From: UBA1351 sp965140555 | Lineage (GTDB): Bacteria > Bacillota > Clostridia > Lachnospirales > Vallitaleaceae | Direction of reading: 5' to 3' | Assembly (NCBI GenBank): GCA_965140555.1 | Contig: OZ223259.1 | Coordinates: 1,674,001-1,738,000, forward strand | Length of the DNA stretch: 64,000 nt | Shown: positions 17,124 through 27,523 of the stretch, piece by piece | How the letters are laid out: each line of letters starts with the position of its first letter | Position numbering within the stretch: the first letter of the stretch is position 1 | Translations under genes and position numbers: made by a program | The notes under the pieces: generated by a model | What the model saw: only the letters and a program-made list of their open reading frames with translations | The model's database searches: none | What the model was told of the DNA's origin: nothing

Positions 17124-17139
17124 ATATATGATATATTTT

Positions 17140-19488
17140 CTAGAACAATGCTAGAAAACGTTTAATGAATCCGGGATTATCTGTTTTCTTTGTAACTTTT
17201 GTAGCTTCTTTTTGCGCGTCTTTGTTATCGTCTGCTTGCTTAATCCCATCTGTTTTCATAGCAAACTGAACTTGTTTAACATTGGTATTCTTCTCAGATA
17301 CAAAGGATACCGGAATAAAATCCGTTCCCAAAGTCTCTTCAATCGCATTGGTAATCTTATCACCAATTTCTTGGTCCATTGTCTCTGTTCTATCCTTGAA
17401 TTCCAACGTACCGTCTTTTAATTCAATCACGCCGTCTTTCAATTCAATCACACCATCTCGCATCTCTATGGTACCATCAAGCAAGGTTGCTGTACCATCT
17501 GATAATTCAATGGCTCCGTCCATTAACTCAATCATACCTTCATGAAGGTCTTTCGTACCGTCCACTAAATCAAGTGCACCATCTGATAATTCAATAATTC
17601 CATCAGAAAGTTCAATCGTTCCGTCATTCAAGTCTTCTGATCCTTCTTGAAGATCTGCTACACCATCTTTCAACTCAACAACACCATCCGCTAAGTCATC
17701 CAATCCTTGAGATAGTTTAGCCGATCCGTTATAGGCTTCAGATACACCATCGGCTAAATCTTTAGCACCTCTGTGAAGTTTAGATGCTCCTCCGGCGACT
17801 TGCTGACTACCGCCATAGGCTTGATCCACACCACCTGTATAACTTACCACGCCATCATAAAAATCATCATAGTCACGAAGTCCTTTTAATAATGCATGAA
17901 GTGCTTTATAGGTATCATTAGATTCCATGGCCGTGGCTGTAATATCATCCAATTGGCGTTGCGTTTCTTCTGCAATCATCTGCTGTGTCTCAGCCTCTGC
18001 CATCATGGTATCAATCGTTGCCGTAATCGTTGCTTCATCCGCCTCCGGCATCTGAGCTCGTACATTACTCTCTACTTCTGCTCTTACACCTTGTGTTACC
18101 GCTGTTTCTACCTGTGCTTTATACCCGGCTTCTACTTGACTGGCTACACCCTGTGCCAGTTGGTCAAGCAGACCTCCGATAACATCTTCATAATTACTAA
18201 CCGTTAGGCTAACCGTTCCTAGTCCTTTTGATGAAAGCGCTGCATTTAACTGTGCATTTCCCTGAGCAACCAATGTTTGATAGACTGAATAGGCACCACC
18301 ACGCAATGTATCGCTTTTACTACTCAGTTGGTCCAGTCCGCTTTCAAGCGATGCTGCACCATCTTCTAAATCAGCTGTCCCATCCACTAAGTCATCGCTA
18401 CCGTCATTGATTTTGGATAGCCCAATGACCAAGTCCACACTTCCGTCCTGTAAATCACTCGTACCGTCTTGTAATTCATCGACGCCATCAACAAGATCAT
18501 TCACACCATCAACGAGGTCATTGGTTCCGTCAACCAACTCCTGACCACCGTCTTTTAACTCAACGGTTCCGTCTTGTAACTCTATAGCGCCGTCCTCAAG
18601 ATCAATACTTCCGTCAAGTGCTTCTTGTACACCATCCTTCAAGTCATTAGCGCCGTCATTCAATTCATCGGCACCATCAACTAAATCGTTAGCACCATCA
18701 TAGAGTTCATCGCTTCCGTCTGTCAAATCATCGGCACCATCATCAAATTCAACGGCTGCGTCTTTCAATTCATCCATACTATCTTGAAAGTCTCGATTAT
18801 CCATAATATCCACATCAATATCCATATCCATTTGGATACCGTTGATTTCAATCGGATCTAGATAGAAGTCTTTCACATCACCTTCAATGCGAATGGTCTG
18901 ATCTTTTCCCGGTAACTTGGTATATACCAGTTGTTTCTTCTTACCGACATTGGCTGCTGTCGCATGTCCGTATTGAATATTCTCCACACGTGTCGTATCG
19001 AGAGAAATCGTCGTTTGAAGGGCATAATTGTCGAAGAAAATACTATTTCCTTTTGGATTTTGTTCCATTGTACCTTCAATGGCCAAATGTCCTTCGGCAC
19101 CCTTCAGTTGTTCTACCTGAACCTTTTTCCCATCTAGATAGTAGTCAAAGTGAATGGTCCACGGAAGACTGTCATTCTTTAAGGTTCCTTGATAGTATAG
19201 CTTCTTCGCATTTGTATCAATGCGAATGGTCTCATGTTCATAATCGATTGTATCCTCAGTTGAGAGGTTTCTTAGGGCTTCATAATCACCATAATCGACA
19301 ATCTGACCGTCATCACCTAAATCAAAACTATTCACCACTTGAATGTTTTTTACCTGACCATAATCATCCAAGTTAATGTAAATGACTTCTTCTTTGGGTG
19401 TACTTTGATTCTGACCATAAGCAATCCCAGGAGCTAATGTGGCTCCGATGAAGCAAACCATCAATACCCATGTCATTATTTTTTTCAT
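17140..19488 (-). CDS. Secreted X-X-X-Leu-X-X-Gly heptad-repeat protein (YhgE/Pip-like)
   Basis: 782 residues. A cleavable signal peptide (MKKIMTWVLMVCFIGATLAPG) is followed by a beta-rich N-terminal domain to about 235. Two blocks of about 19 heptads of type G-x-x-x-L-x-D come next (about 240-390 and 570-700), separated by an Ala/Gln/Glu-rich helical segment, then a short C-terminal domain ending NPGFIKRFLALF. The repeats belong to the heptad family found in YhgE/Pip proteins, but the C-terminal membrane block of those proteins is missing here. The gene lies 33 nt behind an MMPL transporter on the same strand, so it probably works with it at the cell surface. Confidence 0.85.
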   Translation of the reverse strand: MKKIMTWVLMVCFIGATLAPGIAYGQNQSTPKEEVIYINLDDYGQVKNIQVVNSFDLGDDGQIVDYGDYEALRNLSTEDTIDYEHETIRIDTNAKKLYYQGTLKNDSLPWTIHFDYYLDGKKVQVEQLKGAEGHLAIEGTMEQNPKGNSIFFDNYALQTTISLDTTRVENIQYGHATAANVGKKKQLVYTKLPGKDQTIRIEGDVKDFYLDPIEINGIQMDMDIDVDIMDNRDFQDSMDELKDAAVEFDDGADDLTDGSDELYDGANDLVDGADELNDGANDLKDGVQEALDGSIDLEDGAIELQDGTVELKDGGQELVDGTNDLVDGVNDLVDGVDELQDGTSDLQDGSVDLVIGLSKINDGSDDLVDGTADLEDGAASLESGLDQLSSKSDTLRGGAYSVYQTLVAQGNAQLNAALSSKGLGTVSLTVSNYEDVIGGLLDQLAQGVASQVEAGYKAQVETAVTQGVRAEVESNVRAQMPEADEATITATIDTMMAEAETQQMIAEETQRQLDDITATAMESNDTYKALHALLKGLRDYDDFYDGVVSYTGGVDQAYGGSQQVAGGASKLHRGAKDLADGVSEAYNGSAKLSQGLDDLADGVVELKDGVADLQEGSEDLNDGTIELSDGIIELSDGALDLVDGTKDLHEGMIELMDGAIELSDGTATLLDGTIEMRDGVIELKDGVIELKDGTLEFKDRTETMDQEIGDKITNAIEETLGTDFIPVSFVSEKNTNVKQVQFAMKTDGIKQADDNKDAQKEATKVTKKTDNPGFIKRFLALF
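17390..18775 (-). repeat. Two blocks of 21-bp coding repeats
   Basis: The heptads are visible at DNA level as 21-bp units with a conserved GAYGG core, at about 17390-17790 and 18320-18775. Adjacent units such as the two GVIELKD copies near 17430 are nearly identical. They are potential sites of repeat-number change by slippage. Confidence 0.75.
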
Positions 19489-19521
19489 TACAATCGTCCT
19501 TTCTATTCATTTTATTGCCAT

Positions 19522-21582
19522 TTATTCTTTGTGGAGTTTCAATCCACGACTTGTTTTTTGTATCACACCATCTAACAGATAAAGTAAGCCCGGTAGGACA
19601 AACAGTACCAAAATTGTTGAAATTAATGCTCCTCGACTTATCAAATGTCCGAGTTGACTCAACACACCATGAGTCGAAACTACACCAAGAAGATAACTTC
19701 CCATAAAGAGTATAGAAGCGGATGTTAAAATCGACAAGGTCACTGTACGTATGGTTTCCTGTATAGAGGCTTTCTTATCCTTGGTTTCTCGTTCTTCTAA
19801 GTAGCGACCCGTTAATAAAATCGCATAATCCACTGTTGCCCCGAGTTGTATAGAACTAATTATCAAATAGGCAATATAGAAGACGGTCTGTCCTCTAAAA
19901 TAAGGAACTGCCAAGTTCAACCAAATCGATGTCTCGATAACCAGAACCAGTAACACCGGTAAGGTAATGGATTTGAAGGTAAACATGAGAATGATAAAAA
20001 TGGCTCCGATAGCAACTAAATTAACCTTCATCATATCTGCCGTTACTACATTCTTCAAATCATAAGTACTGACTGTTTCACCTATATAATAGTATGCATC
20101 CGGATAATACGTTTGAGCTAAATCATGAACCTTTTCTACTAGCTGGAAGGCCTCTTTTCCTTCAAATGCTGTATCCACGGTCATGACAAACCGTGTATAA
20201 TCCTCTGATACCAATTTTTCCCGAACCTCCGGGTCAAGAAACTGAACCGGTATTTCTTCTCCGACAGAATCTGCATAAGAGAGAAGGGAATCCACTTGCG
20301 GAATTGCCTTAATGGCTTCATTCAAAGCTCTTTCCTTCGCACTATCTCCTTTTGGTACTAACAACACCATTCGATTCGCTTGTCCGAACACCTCTTCAAT
20401 CGCTTGCTTATCTTGATAAATTCTTGTGGACTCGTTATCAAAAATATGCGATGTCCCATAATAAAAATTATTGTGTGATTGGGCCATAAATGCCGGTATT
20501 ACTAAAATACAGAATAGAATAATTGCCGGCATATGTATACGCTCAACTAGCTTCCCTAATTTTGAAAAACTGGGTATTAGAGATTTGTGGTGAAATTTGT
20601 CAATCAACTTATAGCAGTACATGGTCAAAACCGGTAATAAGAGTACAACGGACAATAGACTCAGTACAATCGCCTTCGCCATAACAATTCCCATATCCGG
20701 GCCGATTTTGAAACGCATAAGTAGTAATGCCGCAAACCCGATGACTGTTGTCAGACCACTGGCTCCAATAGCAGAAACAGATTTTCTCAACGCATGAACC
20801 ATGGCTATCTCTACTTCATCACCGGCCCTTCTTGCCTCACCAAATCGGTGAAGTAAAAAAATGGCATAATCCATAGACACAGCTAATTGCAATATGGCGC
20901 CTGCCGCATTTGTTACAAAACTAATTTCTCCTAATAGGAGATTCGTTCCTTTGTTCAAAAGAATCGCAATACCAATGGTCGCCATAAATAAAACCGGCTC
21001 AAACCATGAATCCGTTGTTAAGAACAACACAATAAAACAAATGGGTATAATCATAAGGATAATCTTAGATACTTCTTTTTCTGTTGTCTCTGTTGCTGTC
21101 GCGGTATCTACGGCCGCTCCATCCATCTTCACATCCTCACCGATTTGTTCCTTGATGGCATGGATAGCGTCAATTTCTTTTCCTTCTTCTAGAACAAGGT
21201 TCATCAAGGCGTAACCGTCTTGATAATAGTCTGAATACGTATCTTCATCCATAAATTCCAGCGGAACTTTAGGATCTTCTACATCATCAAGCCATGCTAC
21301 TTCTTCTACGCCCTCTATGGAACTGAGTATGTCCTTGATTTCCAATGCCTCAGGCAAGGTGACATCCTCAATCATCACTCTGGCATTGACAATCCCTCCG
21401 TCATATTCTGCTTCCATCTCATCTAGAGCCACAGTTGAAGGGCTCTCTTGGGGCAAATAGTCCATTAAATCATAATTGACCTTTACCAATGGTGTTGCTA
21501 ATACACTTAGCACTAAACTAACGGCAAAAATCACAAGTATTGTTTTTTTATAATGAACAATTCCTTTAAACACTGTCTCCAT
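19522..21582 (-). CDS. MMPL/RND-family transporter
   Basis: 686 residues with two homologous halves, each having one helix, a large extracytoplasmic domain and five more helices, so about 12 membrane segments. Helix motifs include FVTNAAGAILQLAVSMDYAI in the first half and IQLGATVDYAIL in the second, with the Asp-Tyr pair typical of MmpL proton relays. The cargo may be a lipid or surface polymer. The start at 21582 has AGGAACG upstream. The downstream partner is the heptad-repeat protein. Pairs of this type are widespread in Firmicutes, but the cargo is not known to me. Confidence 0.9.
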   Translation of the reverse strand: METVFKGIVHYKKTILVIFAVSLVLSVLATPLVKVNYDLMDYLPQESPSTVALDEMEAEYDGGIVNARVMIEDVTLPEALEIKDILSSIEGVEEVAWLDDVEDPKVPLEFMDEDTYSDYYQDGYALMNLVLEEGKEIDAIHAIKEQIGEDVKMDGAAVDTATATETTEKEVSKIILMIIPICFIVLFLTTDSWFEPVLFMATIGIAILLNKGTNLLLGEISFVTNAAGAILQLAVSMDYAIFLLHRFGEARRAGDEVEIAMVHALRKSVSAIGASGLTTVIGFAALLLMRFKIGPDMGIVMAKAIVLSLLSVVLLLPVLTMYCYKLIDKFHHKSLIPSFSKLGKLVERIHMPAIILFCILVIPAFMAQSHNNFYYGTSHIFDNESTRIYQDKQAIEEVFGQANRMVLLVPKGDSAKERALNEAIKAIPQVDSLLSYADSVGEEIPVQFLDPEVREKLVSEDYTRFVMTVDTAFEGKEAFQLVEKVHDLAQTYYPDAYYYIGETVSTYDLKNVVTADMMKVNLVAIGAIFIILMFTFKSITLPVLLVLVIETSIWLNLAVPYFRGQTVFYIAYLIISSIQLGATVDYAILLTGRYLEERETKDKKASIQETIRTVTLSILTSASILFMGSYLLGVVSTHGVLSQLGHLISRGALISTILVLFVLPGLLYLLDGVIQKTSRGLKLHKE

Positions 21583-21629
21583 GTTGCATCGTTCCTTTCT
21601 TCATTGGATACTTTATCACGTAAGAATAC

Positions 21630-21661
21630 AAAAAAAAATAGACAATTCTCAAGTAATTGTC
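21630..21661 (-). terminator. Terminator of apbE
   Basis: On the minus strand GGACAATT, short loop, GAATTGTC and then TATTTTTTTTT. It separates the apbE transcript from the MMPL gene. Confidence 0.8.
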
Positions 21662-21712
21662 CGATTTTTAGACACATGTATAAAATTGTATAAAGAATCA
21701 ATCGCTCTGTTC

Positions 21713-22744
21713 TTAATTTGCTAGGGTAAATCCGTCATCGGTCAGTTTAAATATTGCTTTCATTCCTTCGGACAGATATAATTCTTGGTCCATAGTCACA
21801 TAGGCACAATCAACACCATCCAACCCTTCTACAAGAGCCAATCCATCTTCCACGCCTAGTACAAACAACGTTGTCGACAAGGCATCGGCATCAATAGAAT
21901 GATCAGCTACAACACTCACTGCCGCCAAACCGTTTCTGACAGGATAACCGTCTGTCGTACTCAATATATGATGATACGTAACACCGTCTTGTGTAAAGTT
22001 CCGTTCATAGATACCTGAGGTAACGACAGTTTTCTCTGCAACATCTACAATACCGAAGTATGTGTTACGACTCTCGAAGGGATTTTGCAATCCGACTTTG
22101 AACCCTTCACCGGGGTGTTTTTCTCCGACAGCCATAACATTACCACCTAGATTAAGAATGGCTTTGGTAATCCCCTGTTCTTCAAGATAGGTCGCCACCT
22201 TATCTGCTGCAAATCCCTTAGCAATCCCACCTAAGTCAATGGCCATATCTTCGTGGGTGAGGTATACGGTATGATTGTCTTCATCTAATACAACATCCCG
22301 ATAATTTACATGACTTAAAGCTTCTGACAATTCTTCTTCCGAAGGAATTCTTGGTGTTTCGGTACCTATTCCCCAAAGCTTAATGACAGGCTCCATAGAG
22401 ATATCAAACTTTCCATCCGATAATTCAGCATAATGGAGGGCTTTTTTTATAACATAGAAGGTATCTTCTGAAACTTGTACAGGCTCTATACCGGCCATGT
22501 TATTCACATCAATAACCTCACTTTCTTCAATATTGATGGACATGGTATCTTCAACATTCGCAATCAATTCAAAGCTACCGTCAATCAACGACTCATCTTC
22601 TGTTCCGAATAATTCAATGGATATAATCGTTCCAAGATAAAATCGGCTATCTGATATAGATGCATCCATATTCGGTCCGCTGTTACAGCCTGCTATAAGG
22701 GCTGCAAGTAGAACGAACACGGAAAGTATTTTTATTGTTTTCAT
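21713..22744 (-). CDS. apbE: FAD:protein FMN transferase (lipoprotein)
   Basis: 343 residues. It transfers FMN from FAD to a threonine of target flavoproteins such as Rnf/Nqr subunits or other extracytoplasmic flavodomains. It has a signal peptide with lipobox LIAGC; the family marks MDLGGIAKGFAAD (as DLGGIAKGFAAD), LNLGGNV, and DALSTTLFVLG with the magnesium-binding Asp/Thr are all present. It is tethered outside the membrane. No flavoprotein target is encoded nearby. The next gene upstream is ABC-F, 35 nt away. Confidence 0.94.
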   Translation of the reverse strand: MKTIKILSVFVLLAALIAGCNSGPNMDASISDSRFYLGTIISIELFGTEDESLIDGSFELIANVEDTMSINIEESEVIDVNNMAGIEPVQVSEDTFYVIKKALHYAELSDGKFDISMEPVIKLWGIGTETPRIPSEEELSEALSHVNYRDVVLDEDNHTVYLTHEDMAIDLGGIAKGFAADKVATYLEEQGITKAILNLGGNVMAVGEKHPGEGFKVGLQNPFESRNTYFGIVDVAEKTVVTSGIYERNFTQDGVTYHHILSTTDGYPVRNGLAAVSVVADHSIDADALSTTLFVLGVEDGLALVEGLDGVDCAYVTMDQELYLSEGMKAIFKLTDDGFTLAN

Positions 22745-22779
22745 ATGTCACTTCCTATTCTATACAGGTCTCACATTGC

Positions 22780-24336
22780 TTATACAATTTTGAGCGTCCA
22801 GTCTTCTGCATTCCATGTATGCGTAATAAAGGGTTCATAAAATTCCGGATCATGACTAACGAGGAGAATGGTGCCCTTAAATTCTTTAAGCGCTTTTTGA
22901 AGTTCTTCCTTCGCATCTACATCCAAATGGTTCGTCGGCTCATCCAGCACCAGCCAGTTGACTTCTTTTAACATAATCTTGGTAAGTCGTACTTTCGCAG
23001 CCTCACCACCGGATAGGACCATCATAAGACTGGTAATATGCTCATTCGTTAATCCTGCTCGAGCCAGTGCAGCACGGACTTCACGATTCGTCATCGAAGG
23101 GTATTCCGCCCATATTTCTTCAATCGCCGTATTCTTATTCTCGTGGGAACTTTCCTGTTCAAAGTATCCGATTTCCAGATAGTCCCCTTGATGTACCGTT
23201 CCACTTACAGGATTAATCATTCCCAATAATGTTTTTAATAGCGTTGACTTTCCTAATCCGTTCACACCCTTTAAGGCCACTTTTTGCCCTCTTTCAAGGA
23301 CCAAGTCCAAAGGACGGGTTAGGGGCTCATCATAACCGATAACCAGTTGTTCCGTTTCAATCACAAATCGAGAGGACGCACGTGTCTCTTTAAAACTAAA
23401 ACTTGGTTTTACTTTTTCACTCACTTTATCAATCATATCCATCTTATCGAGTTGCTTTTGACGGGATTTGGCCATGTTGGTCGTTGCCACTCGTGCCTTA
23501 TTCTTCGCAATAAAGGTTTCCAATTTTTCAATTTCCTTTTGTTGCTTTTCATACGCCTGTTCATGTTGCTTTCTCTTCAAGGCATACATACGTTCAAAAT
23601 TATCATAATCCCCTTTATATCGCGTCAATACTGCTGACTCAATATGGTAGATAACATTAACGACTTCATTTAGAAATGTCGTATCATGGGAAACAAGAAT
23701 AAACGCATTCTCATATTGAATCAAGTATTGCTTCAGCCATTCAATATGTTCAAAATCCAAATAGTTCGTGGGCTCATCCAGGATAAGAATCATCGGGCTC
23801 TCCAATAAGAGTTTTGCTAGAAGTACCTTGGTTCGCTGACCACCACTCAATTCAGCTACATCTTTATCCAAACCAATATCCCCAAGTCCCAGACCATTGG
23901 CTACTTCTTCTACTTTGGCATCAATCATATAAAAACCATGATGATCTAGAATATGTTGTATATCACTCACATCATCCATAATTTTCTGCAATTCATTTTC
24001 ATCCACCTCGCCCATTTTCTCATAAAGGCCAAGCATTTCTTCTTCTAGGTTATACATATATTGGAAAGCATCTCGAAGGACATCACGAATACTTTGTCCT
24101 TTCTCCAAGGTGGTGTGCTGGTCCAAATATCCTGTGGTAATACGGTTGCACCATTCAATCTTACCGGAATCCGGCATTATTTTGCCGGTGATAATATTCA
24201 AAAAAGTGGATTTCCCCTCACCATTGGCACCGACGAGGCCTACGTGTTCGCCTTGCAGCAATCGAAAAGAGGCATCCTCCAATATGGTACGGCCGCCAAA
24301 ATCATGGTTCACATTTTCTACTGTTAATATGCTCAT
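22780..24336 (-). CDS. ABC-F ATPase (YkpA/YbiT-like)
   Basis: 518 residues, two nucleotide-binding domains and no membrane segment. The first has GANGEGKST, LSGGQRTKVLLAKLL and LILDEPTNYLD; the second has GVNGLGKST, LSGGEAAKVRLTKIM and LVLDEPTNHLD. The inter-domain linker is a charged helical pair (YEKQQKEIEKLETFIAKNK), as in translation-acting ABC-F proteins. The length and motif set resemble YkpA/YbiT rather than the drug-resistance members, but an antibiotic role cannot be excluded. AAAGGAAAA lies upstream of the ATG. Confidence 0.9.
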   Translation of the reverse strand: MSILTVENVNHDFGGRTILEDASFRLLQGEHVGLVGANGEGKSTFLNIITGKIMPDSGKIEWCNRITTGYLDQHTTLEKGQSIRDVLRDAFQYMYNLEEEMLGLYEKMGEVDENELQKIMDDVSDIQHILDHHGFYMIDAKVEEVANGLGLGDIGLDKDVAELSGGQRTKVLLAKLLLESPMILILDEPTNYLDFEHIEWLKQYLIQYENAFILVSHDTTFLNEVVNVIYHIESAVLTRYKGDYDNFERMYALKRKQHEQAYEKQQKEIEKLETFIAKNKARVATTNMAKSRQKQLDKMDMIDKVSEKVKPSFSFKETRASSRFVIETEQLVIGYDEPLTRPLDLVLERGQKVALKGVNGLGKSTLLKTLLGMINPVSGTVHQGDYLEIGYFEQESSHENKNTAIEEIWAEYPSMTNREVRAALARAGLTNEHITSLMMVLSGGEAAKVRLTKIMLKEVNWLVLDEPTNHLDVDAKEELQKALKEFKGTILLVSHDPEFYEPFITHTWNAEDWTLKIV

Positions 24337-24494
24337 GGGTTTTCCTTTCTCTATTCAACGTCTAACATACGTTTCTAGTTTACTTGTTTTTCCCTGTAAA
24401 ATCAATGCCCATCTTGTATTTCTTTTTTCCTTGTTGTATGATGGCTACATGACAATTATGTAGATTTTGCTTCGTATAACGAAAGAGGTGCACA

Positions 24495-27425
24495 ATGGAT
24501 CAATACCCTTTTATGGCCATAGATGCTCAACCTGCTCTACCGGATGATTTAGAGGGCTCCTATATCGAACTGGAAGTCCTCCTTCATTATGACCGCATGT
24601 TTCAAAAAAACGAGACCGCTATGCCTCGCGTATGTTTTCGCCTTGGTGAACAACGGCTCTACTATCTGTATGATTTTCGAAAACTTTTTCTTGCCATCAA
24701 AGAACAATCTACCATGACTTTTGGTCAGTCTTTTACCTTTGACGGCGCTTACCATCGTTTCCACCCTGTGGATTCACAAATTCTTGATTTGGTTAAAGAA
24801 CTCGTCTTGATGGATGATATCTTTAGTGGGCGTAACCAACGCCACATGACCTATCAGTTGGACGGAATAATAGAAGACAAATGGCTGCATCTTCCGGAGC
24901 CTTATTTGATGCGTCTTTTTACTCTTTTGGAAAAACGTCCTTTTAAGCTCGAGGTTCATAATCACCTTGCCAAGGACACCTTCTATATAGAAGGTATTCG
25001 TCGTGATTTACCGCCTTGTCCCTTCCATTTAGAGGCTCATGATGACGGTTATTTGCTTACTTATACCTTTGACATGCTAAAACTGTCTCACAATATGCGT
25101 TATCTTCTTCAAGGCAGTGATATCTATAAGATCCCAGTGAAAAAGGCTCAGGTTCTGAAACCTTTGTTCAATGGTCTCTATGATAACCCCACTCATTTGA
25201 TGGTACCCGATTCCAAAAAAGATCATTTTATCGGTCAAGTCCTCCCTTTGTTAAAGGAGTTTGGAGACTTATCCCTTGATGCCAGTTTGGAAGCCAGTAT
25301 TGTTGAAGCACCGCTAGTATGTGAGATCTTTCTCGACAAGAAGGATGCCTATATTGTAGCAACCATTCGATTCAACTATAACGAATATGAAATTGACCCC
25401 TTTCATGATGTGTATGACCCGTCACGTCCTATTATCATACGGGATATGGGTAAAGAAGATGCCCTTCTGAATGCTTTTTCTGATTTTGTCATTCGTGGCG
25501 ACGGGCTCTATCTTCTAGATGAGGAAAAATCCTATGATTTCTTAACGGAAACATTACCCAAACTCCTGAGTTGGGCAGATGTTTTCTATACGGATGCCTT
25601 CAAAGCAATCCGTATTAATGCGACTCCGACCATTCGTTCCTCCGTCCGCTATCACTCTTCAGAAGGCCTTTTGGAATTCTCCTTTGATATCGATTCTGTA
25701 GATAAGGAAGAGTTAAGCCATATTCTCCATGCCGTTCGTTTGAAGAAAAAATACTACCGTATGAAAAATGGGTCTTACATGGGCATTAATAATGAGAGCA
25801 TGACATCTTTTGCTTCTATGCTCGACCAATTGCAAATCAATCAATCCGATTTACTCAAACCAAGTGTTTCCTTGCCACCTTACCGTGCTTTTACTCTAGA
25901 TGATTATTCCGGTTCAAATACTCTATTTCGTCTCAAGAGAGAACAAAGCTTTCGACAGCTTATTAATGAAATTCATTCTCCCGAAGAACTGGAATTCACC
26001 TGTCCAAAAGCTCTTGAGGGGATTTTAAGAGACTATCAACTCACCGGTTTCAAATGGCTCAAAACCTTAGCCCATTATGGCTTTGGTGGTATATTAGCCG
26101 ATGATATGGGTCTTGGTAAAACCCTTCAAACCTTAGCTTTTATTATCTCTGAATATGAACGCAATACTATGCCCACCCTCATTGTAGCTCCTACCTCCTT
26201 GGTCTACAATTGGCATGAAGAAATTTTGAAGTTTGTGCCTGACCTACCGGTTATCATTATTGACGGTCCCCCTGCCACACGTGCGGAGGCCATTGAACAG
26301 GCAAAGAACTACCCGATAGTTATCACCTCCTATCCATTGATACGCCGAGATATTGAGAGTTATGAATCTATTCAGTTTGCTTATTGCATCATTGATGAAG
26401 CACAACACATCAAAAATCCAAGCTCCCTGAATGCCCAATCTGTTAAGCGCATCCATGCCAATGGCTACTTTGCCCTGACAGGGACACCCATTGAAAACCA
26501 TCTGCTGGAACTTTGGTCTATCTTTGACTTTGTTATGCCACAGCTTCTATACAGTCACTCCAAGTTTAGCCGGCTGTTTGAACAACCGATTATGAAAGAC
26601 AATGATACGGATACCCTTGAACAACTCAAGAAAATTATTCGTCCTTTCATTCTACGCCGCTTAAAATCTGAAGTGCTCAAAGAACTTCCTGATAAGATTG
26701 AGATGAATTATGTTGCGACGATGACAGATGCACAGAAGAAACTCTATCTTGCCTATTTGGAAGAAGCCAAATCAGAAGTCCTCGGTCAAATGGACGGGAC
26801 TTCTACCAAACGTAATCCTATTAAGATTCTATCCATGATTACACGCCTTCGTCAGATTTCCTGCCATCCCGGCATGTTTGTAGATGATTATACCGGTGGT
26901 AGTGGTAAGTTAGAACTACTTATGGAATTAATTCATGAGAGTATTGAGAGTGGACACCGTATCTTGGTTTTCTCACAGTTTACGTCCATGCTCGGCATTA
27001 TCCGCGATGAGCTTGCTGCTGATAACATTCGCTATGCCTATCTTGATGGAAAATTACCGTCCATCCAACGTAAAGATATTATCCACGCTTTCAACCATGA
27101 GGATATCCCTATCTTCCTTATCTCCCTGAAAGCTGGCGGTACGGGACTCAACTTAACCTCTGCCGACGTCGTCATTCATGTGGATCCTTGGTGGAACCCT
27201 GCTGTTGAAGATCAGGCAACGGACAGAGCCTATCGCATCGGGCAGAACAAGAATGTTCAAGTCATCAAAATGCTTGCTAAAGGTACCATTGAAGAGAAAA
27301 TTTATCAACTCCAGCAGCGAAAGAAGGCGTTAGCCAACTCGATTATTGAATCCGGTGAAAACTTTATTCATCAATTGAATGACGACGATATCCATGAGCT
27401 CTTTGATCTTGGACATCAAGGATAA
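24495..27425 (+). CDS. SNF2/RapA-type DNA translocase (bacterial SNF2-associated type)
   Basis: 976 residues. The N-terminal ~500 correspond in position and composition to the bacterial SNF2-associated region. The helicase core begins near 510: LRDYQLTGFKWLKTL (Q motif), DDMGLGKTLQ (Walker A), DEAQHIKN (DEAH-like), LTGTPIENHLLELWSIFDF, then helicase C with LVFSQFTSMLG, LKAGGTGLNLT and ATDRAYRIGQ. All ATPase motifs are intact. No zinc-binding SWIM domain was seen at the N-terminus. It probably remodels protein-DNA complexes. It is monocistronic and divergent from the ABC-F gene. Confidence 0.92.
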   Translation: MDQYPFMAIDAQPALPDDLEGSYIELEVLLHYDRMFQKNETAMPRVCFRLGEQRLYYLYDFRKLFLAIKEQSTMTFGQSFTFDGAYHRFHPVDSQILDLVKELVLMDDIFSGRNQRHMTYQLDGIIEDKWLHLPEPYLMRLFTLLEKRPFKLEVHNHLAKDTFYIEGIRRDLPPCPFHLEAHDDGYLLTYTFDMLKLSHNMRYLLQGSDIYKIPVKKAQVLKPLFNGLYDNPTHLMVPDSKKDHFIGQVLPLLKEFGDLSLDASLEASIVEAPLVCEIFLDKKDAYIVATIRFNYNEYEIDPFHDVYDPSRPIIIRDMGKEDALLNAFSDFVIRGDGLYLLDEEKSYDFLTETLPKLLSWADVFYTDAFKAIRINATPTIRSSVRYHSSEGLLEFSFDIDSVDKEELSHILHAVRLKKKYYRMKNGSYMGINNESMTSFASMLDQLQINQSDLLKPSVSLPPYRAFTLDDYSGSNTLFRLKREQSFRQLINEIHSPEELEFTCPKALEGILRDYQLTGFKWLKTLAHYGFGGILADDMGLGKTLQTLAFIISEYERNTMPTLIVAPTSLVYNWHEEILKFVPDLPVIIIDGPPATRAEAIEQAKNYPIVITSYPLIRRDIESYESIQFAYCIIDEAQHIKNPSSLNAQSVKRIHANGYFALTGTPIENHLLELWSIFDFVMPQLLYSHSKFSRLFEQPIMKDNDTDTLEQLKKIIRPFILRRLKSEVLKELPDKIEMNYVATMTDAQKKLYLAYLEEAKSEVLGQMDGTSTKRNPIKILSMITRLRQISCHPGMFVDDYTGGSGKLELLMELIHESIESGHRILVFSQFTSMLGIIRDELAADNIRYAYLDGKLPSIQRKDIIHAFNHEDIPIFLISLKAGGTGLNLTSADVVIHVDPWWNPAVEDQATDRAYRIGQNKNVQVIKMLAKGTIEEKIYQLQQRKKALANSIIESGENFIHQLNDDDIHELFDLGHQG

Positions 27426-27523
27426 AAAAGAACCAGTTTTTTAAATTAATACTTCCATATATTCAAATATTATGATATAATAACATCAAGTTATTATTTA
27501 TGAATTTTACAAGGAGGCCATAT

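Noticed and set aside
17390..18775. CRISPR-like regular repeats
   Set aside because: The 21-bp period is the codon pattern of protein heptads inside one long frame, with no spacers.
27425..27450. Terminator after the SNF2 gene (AAAAAAGAACCAGTTTTTT)
   Set aside because: The stem would be only A-T pairs around a 7-nt loop, too weak to call.
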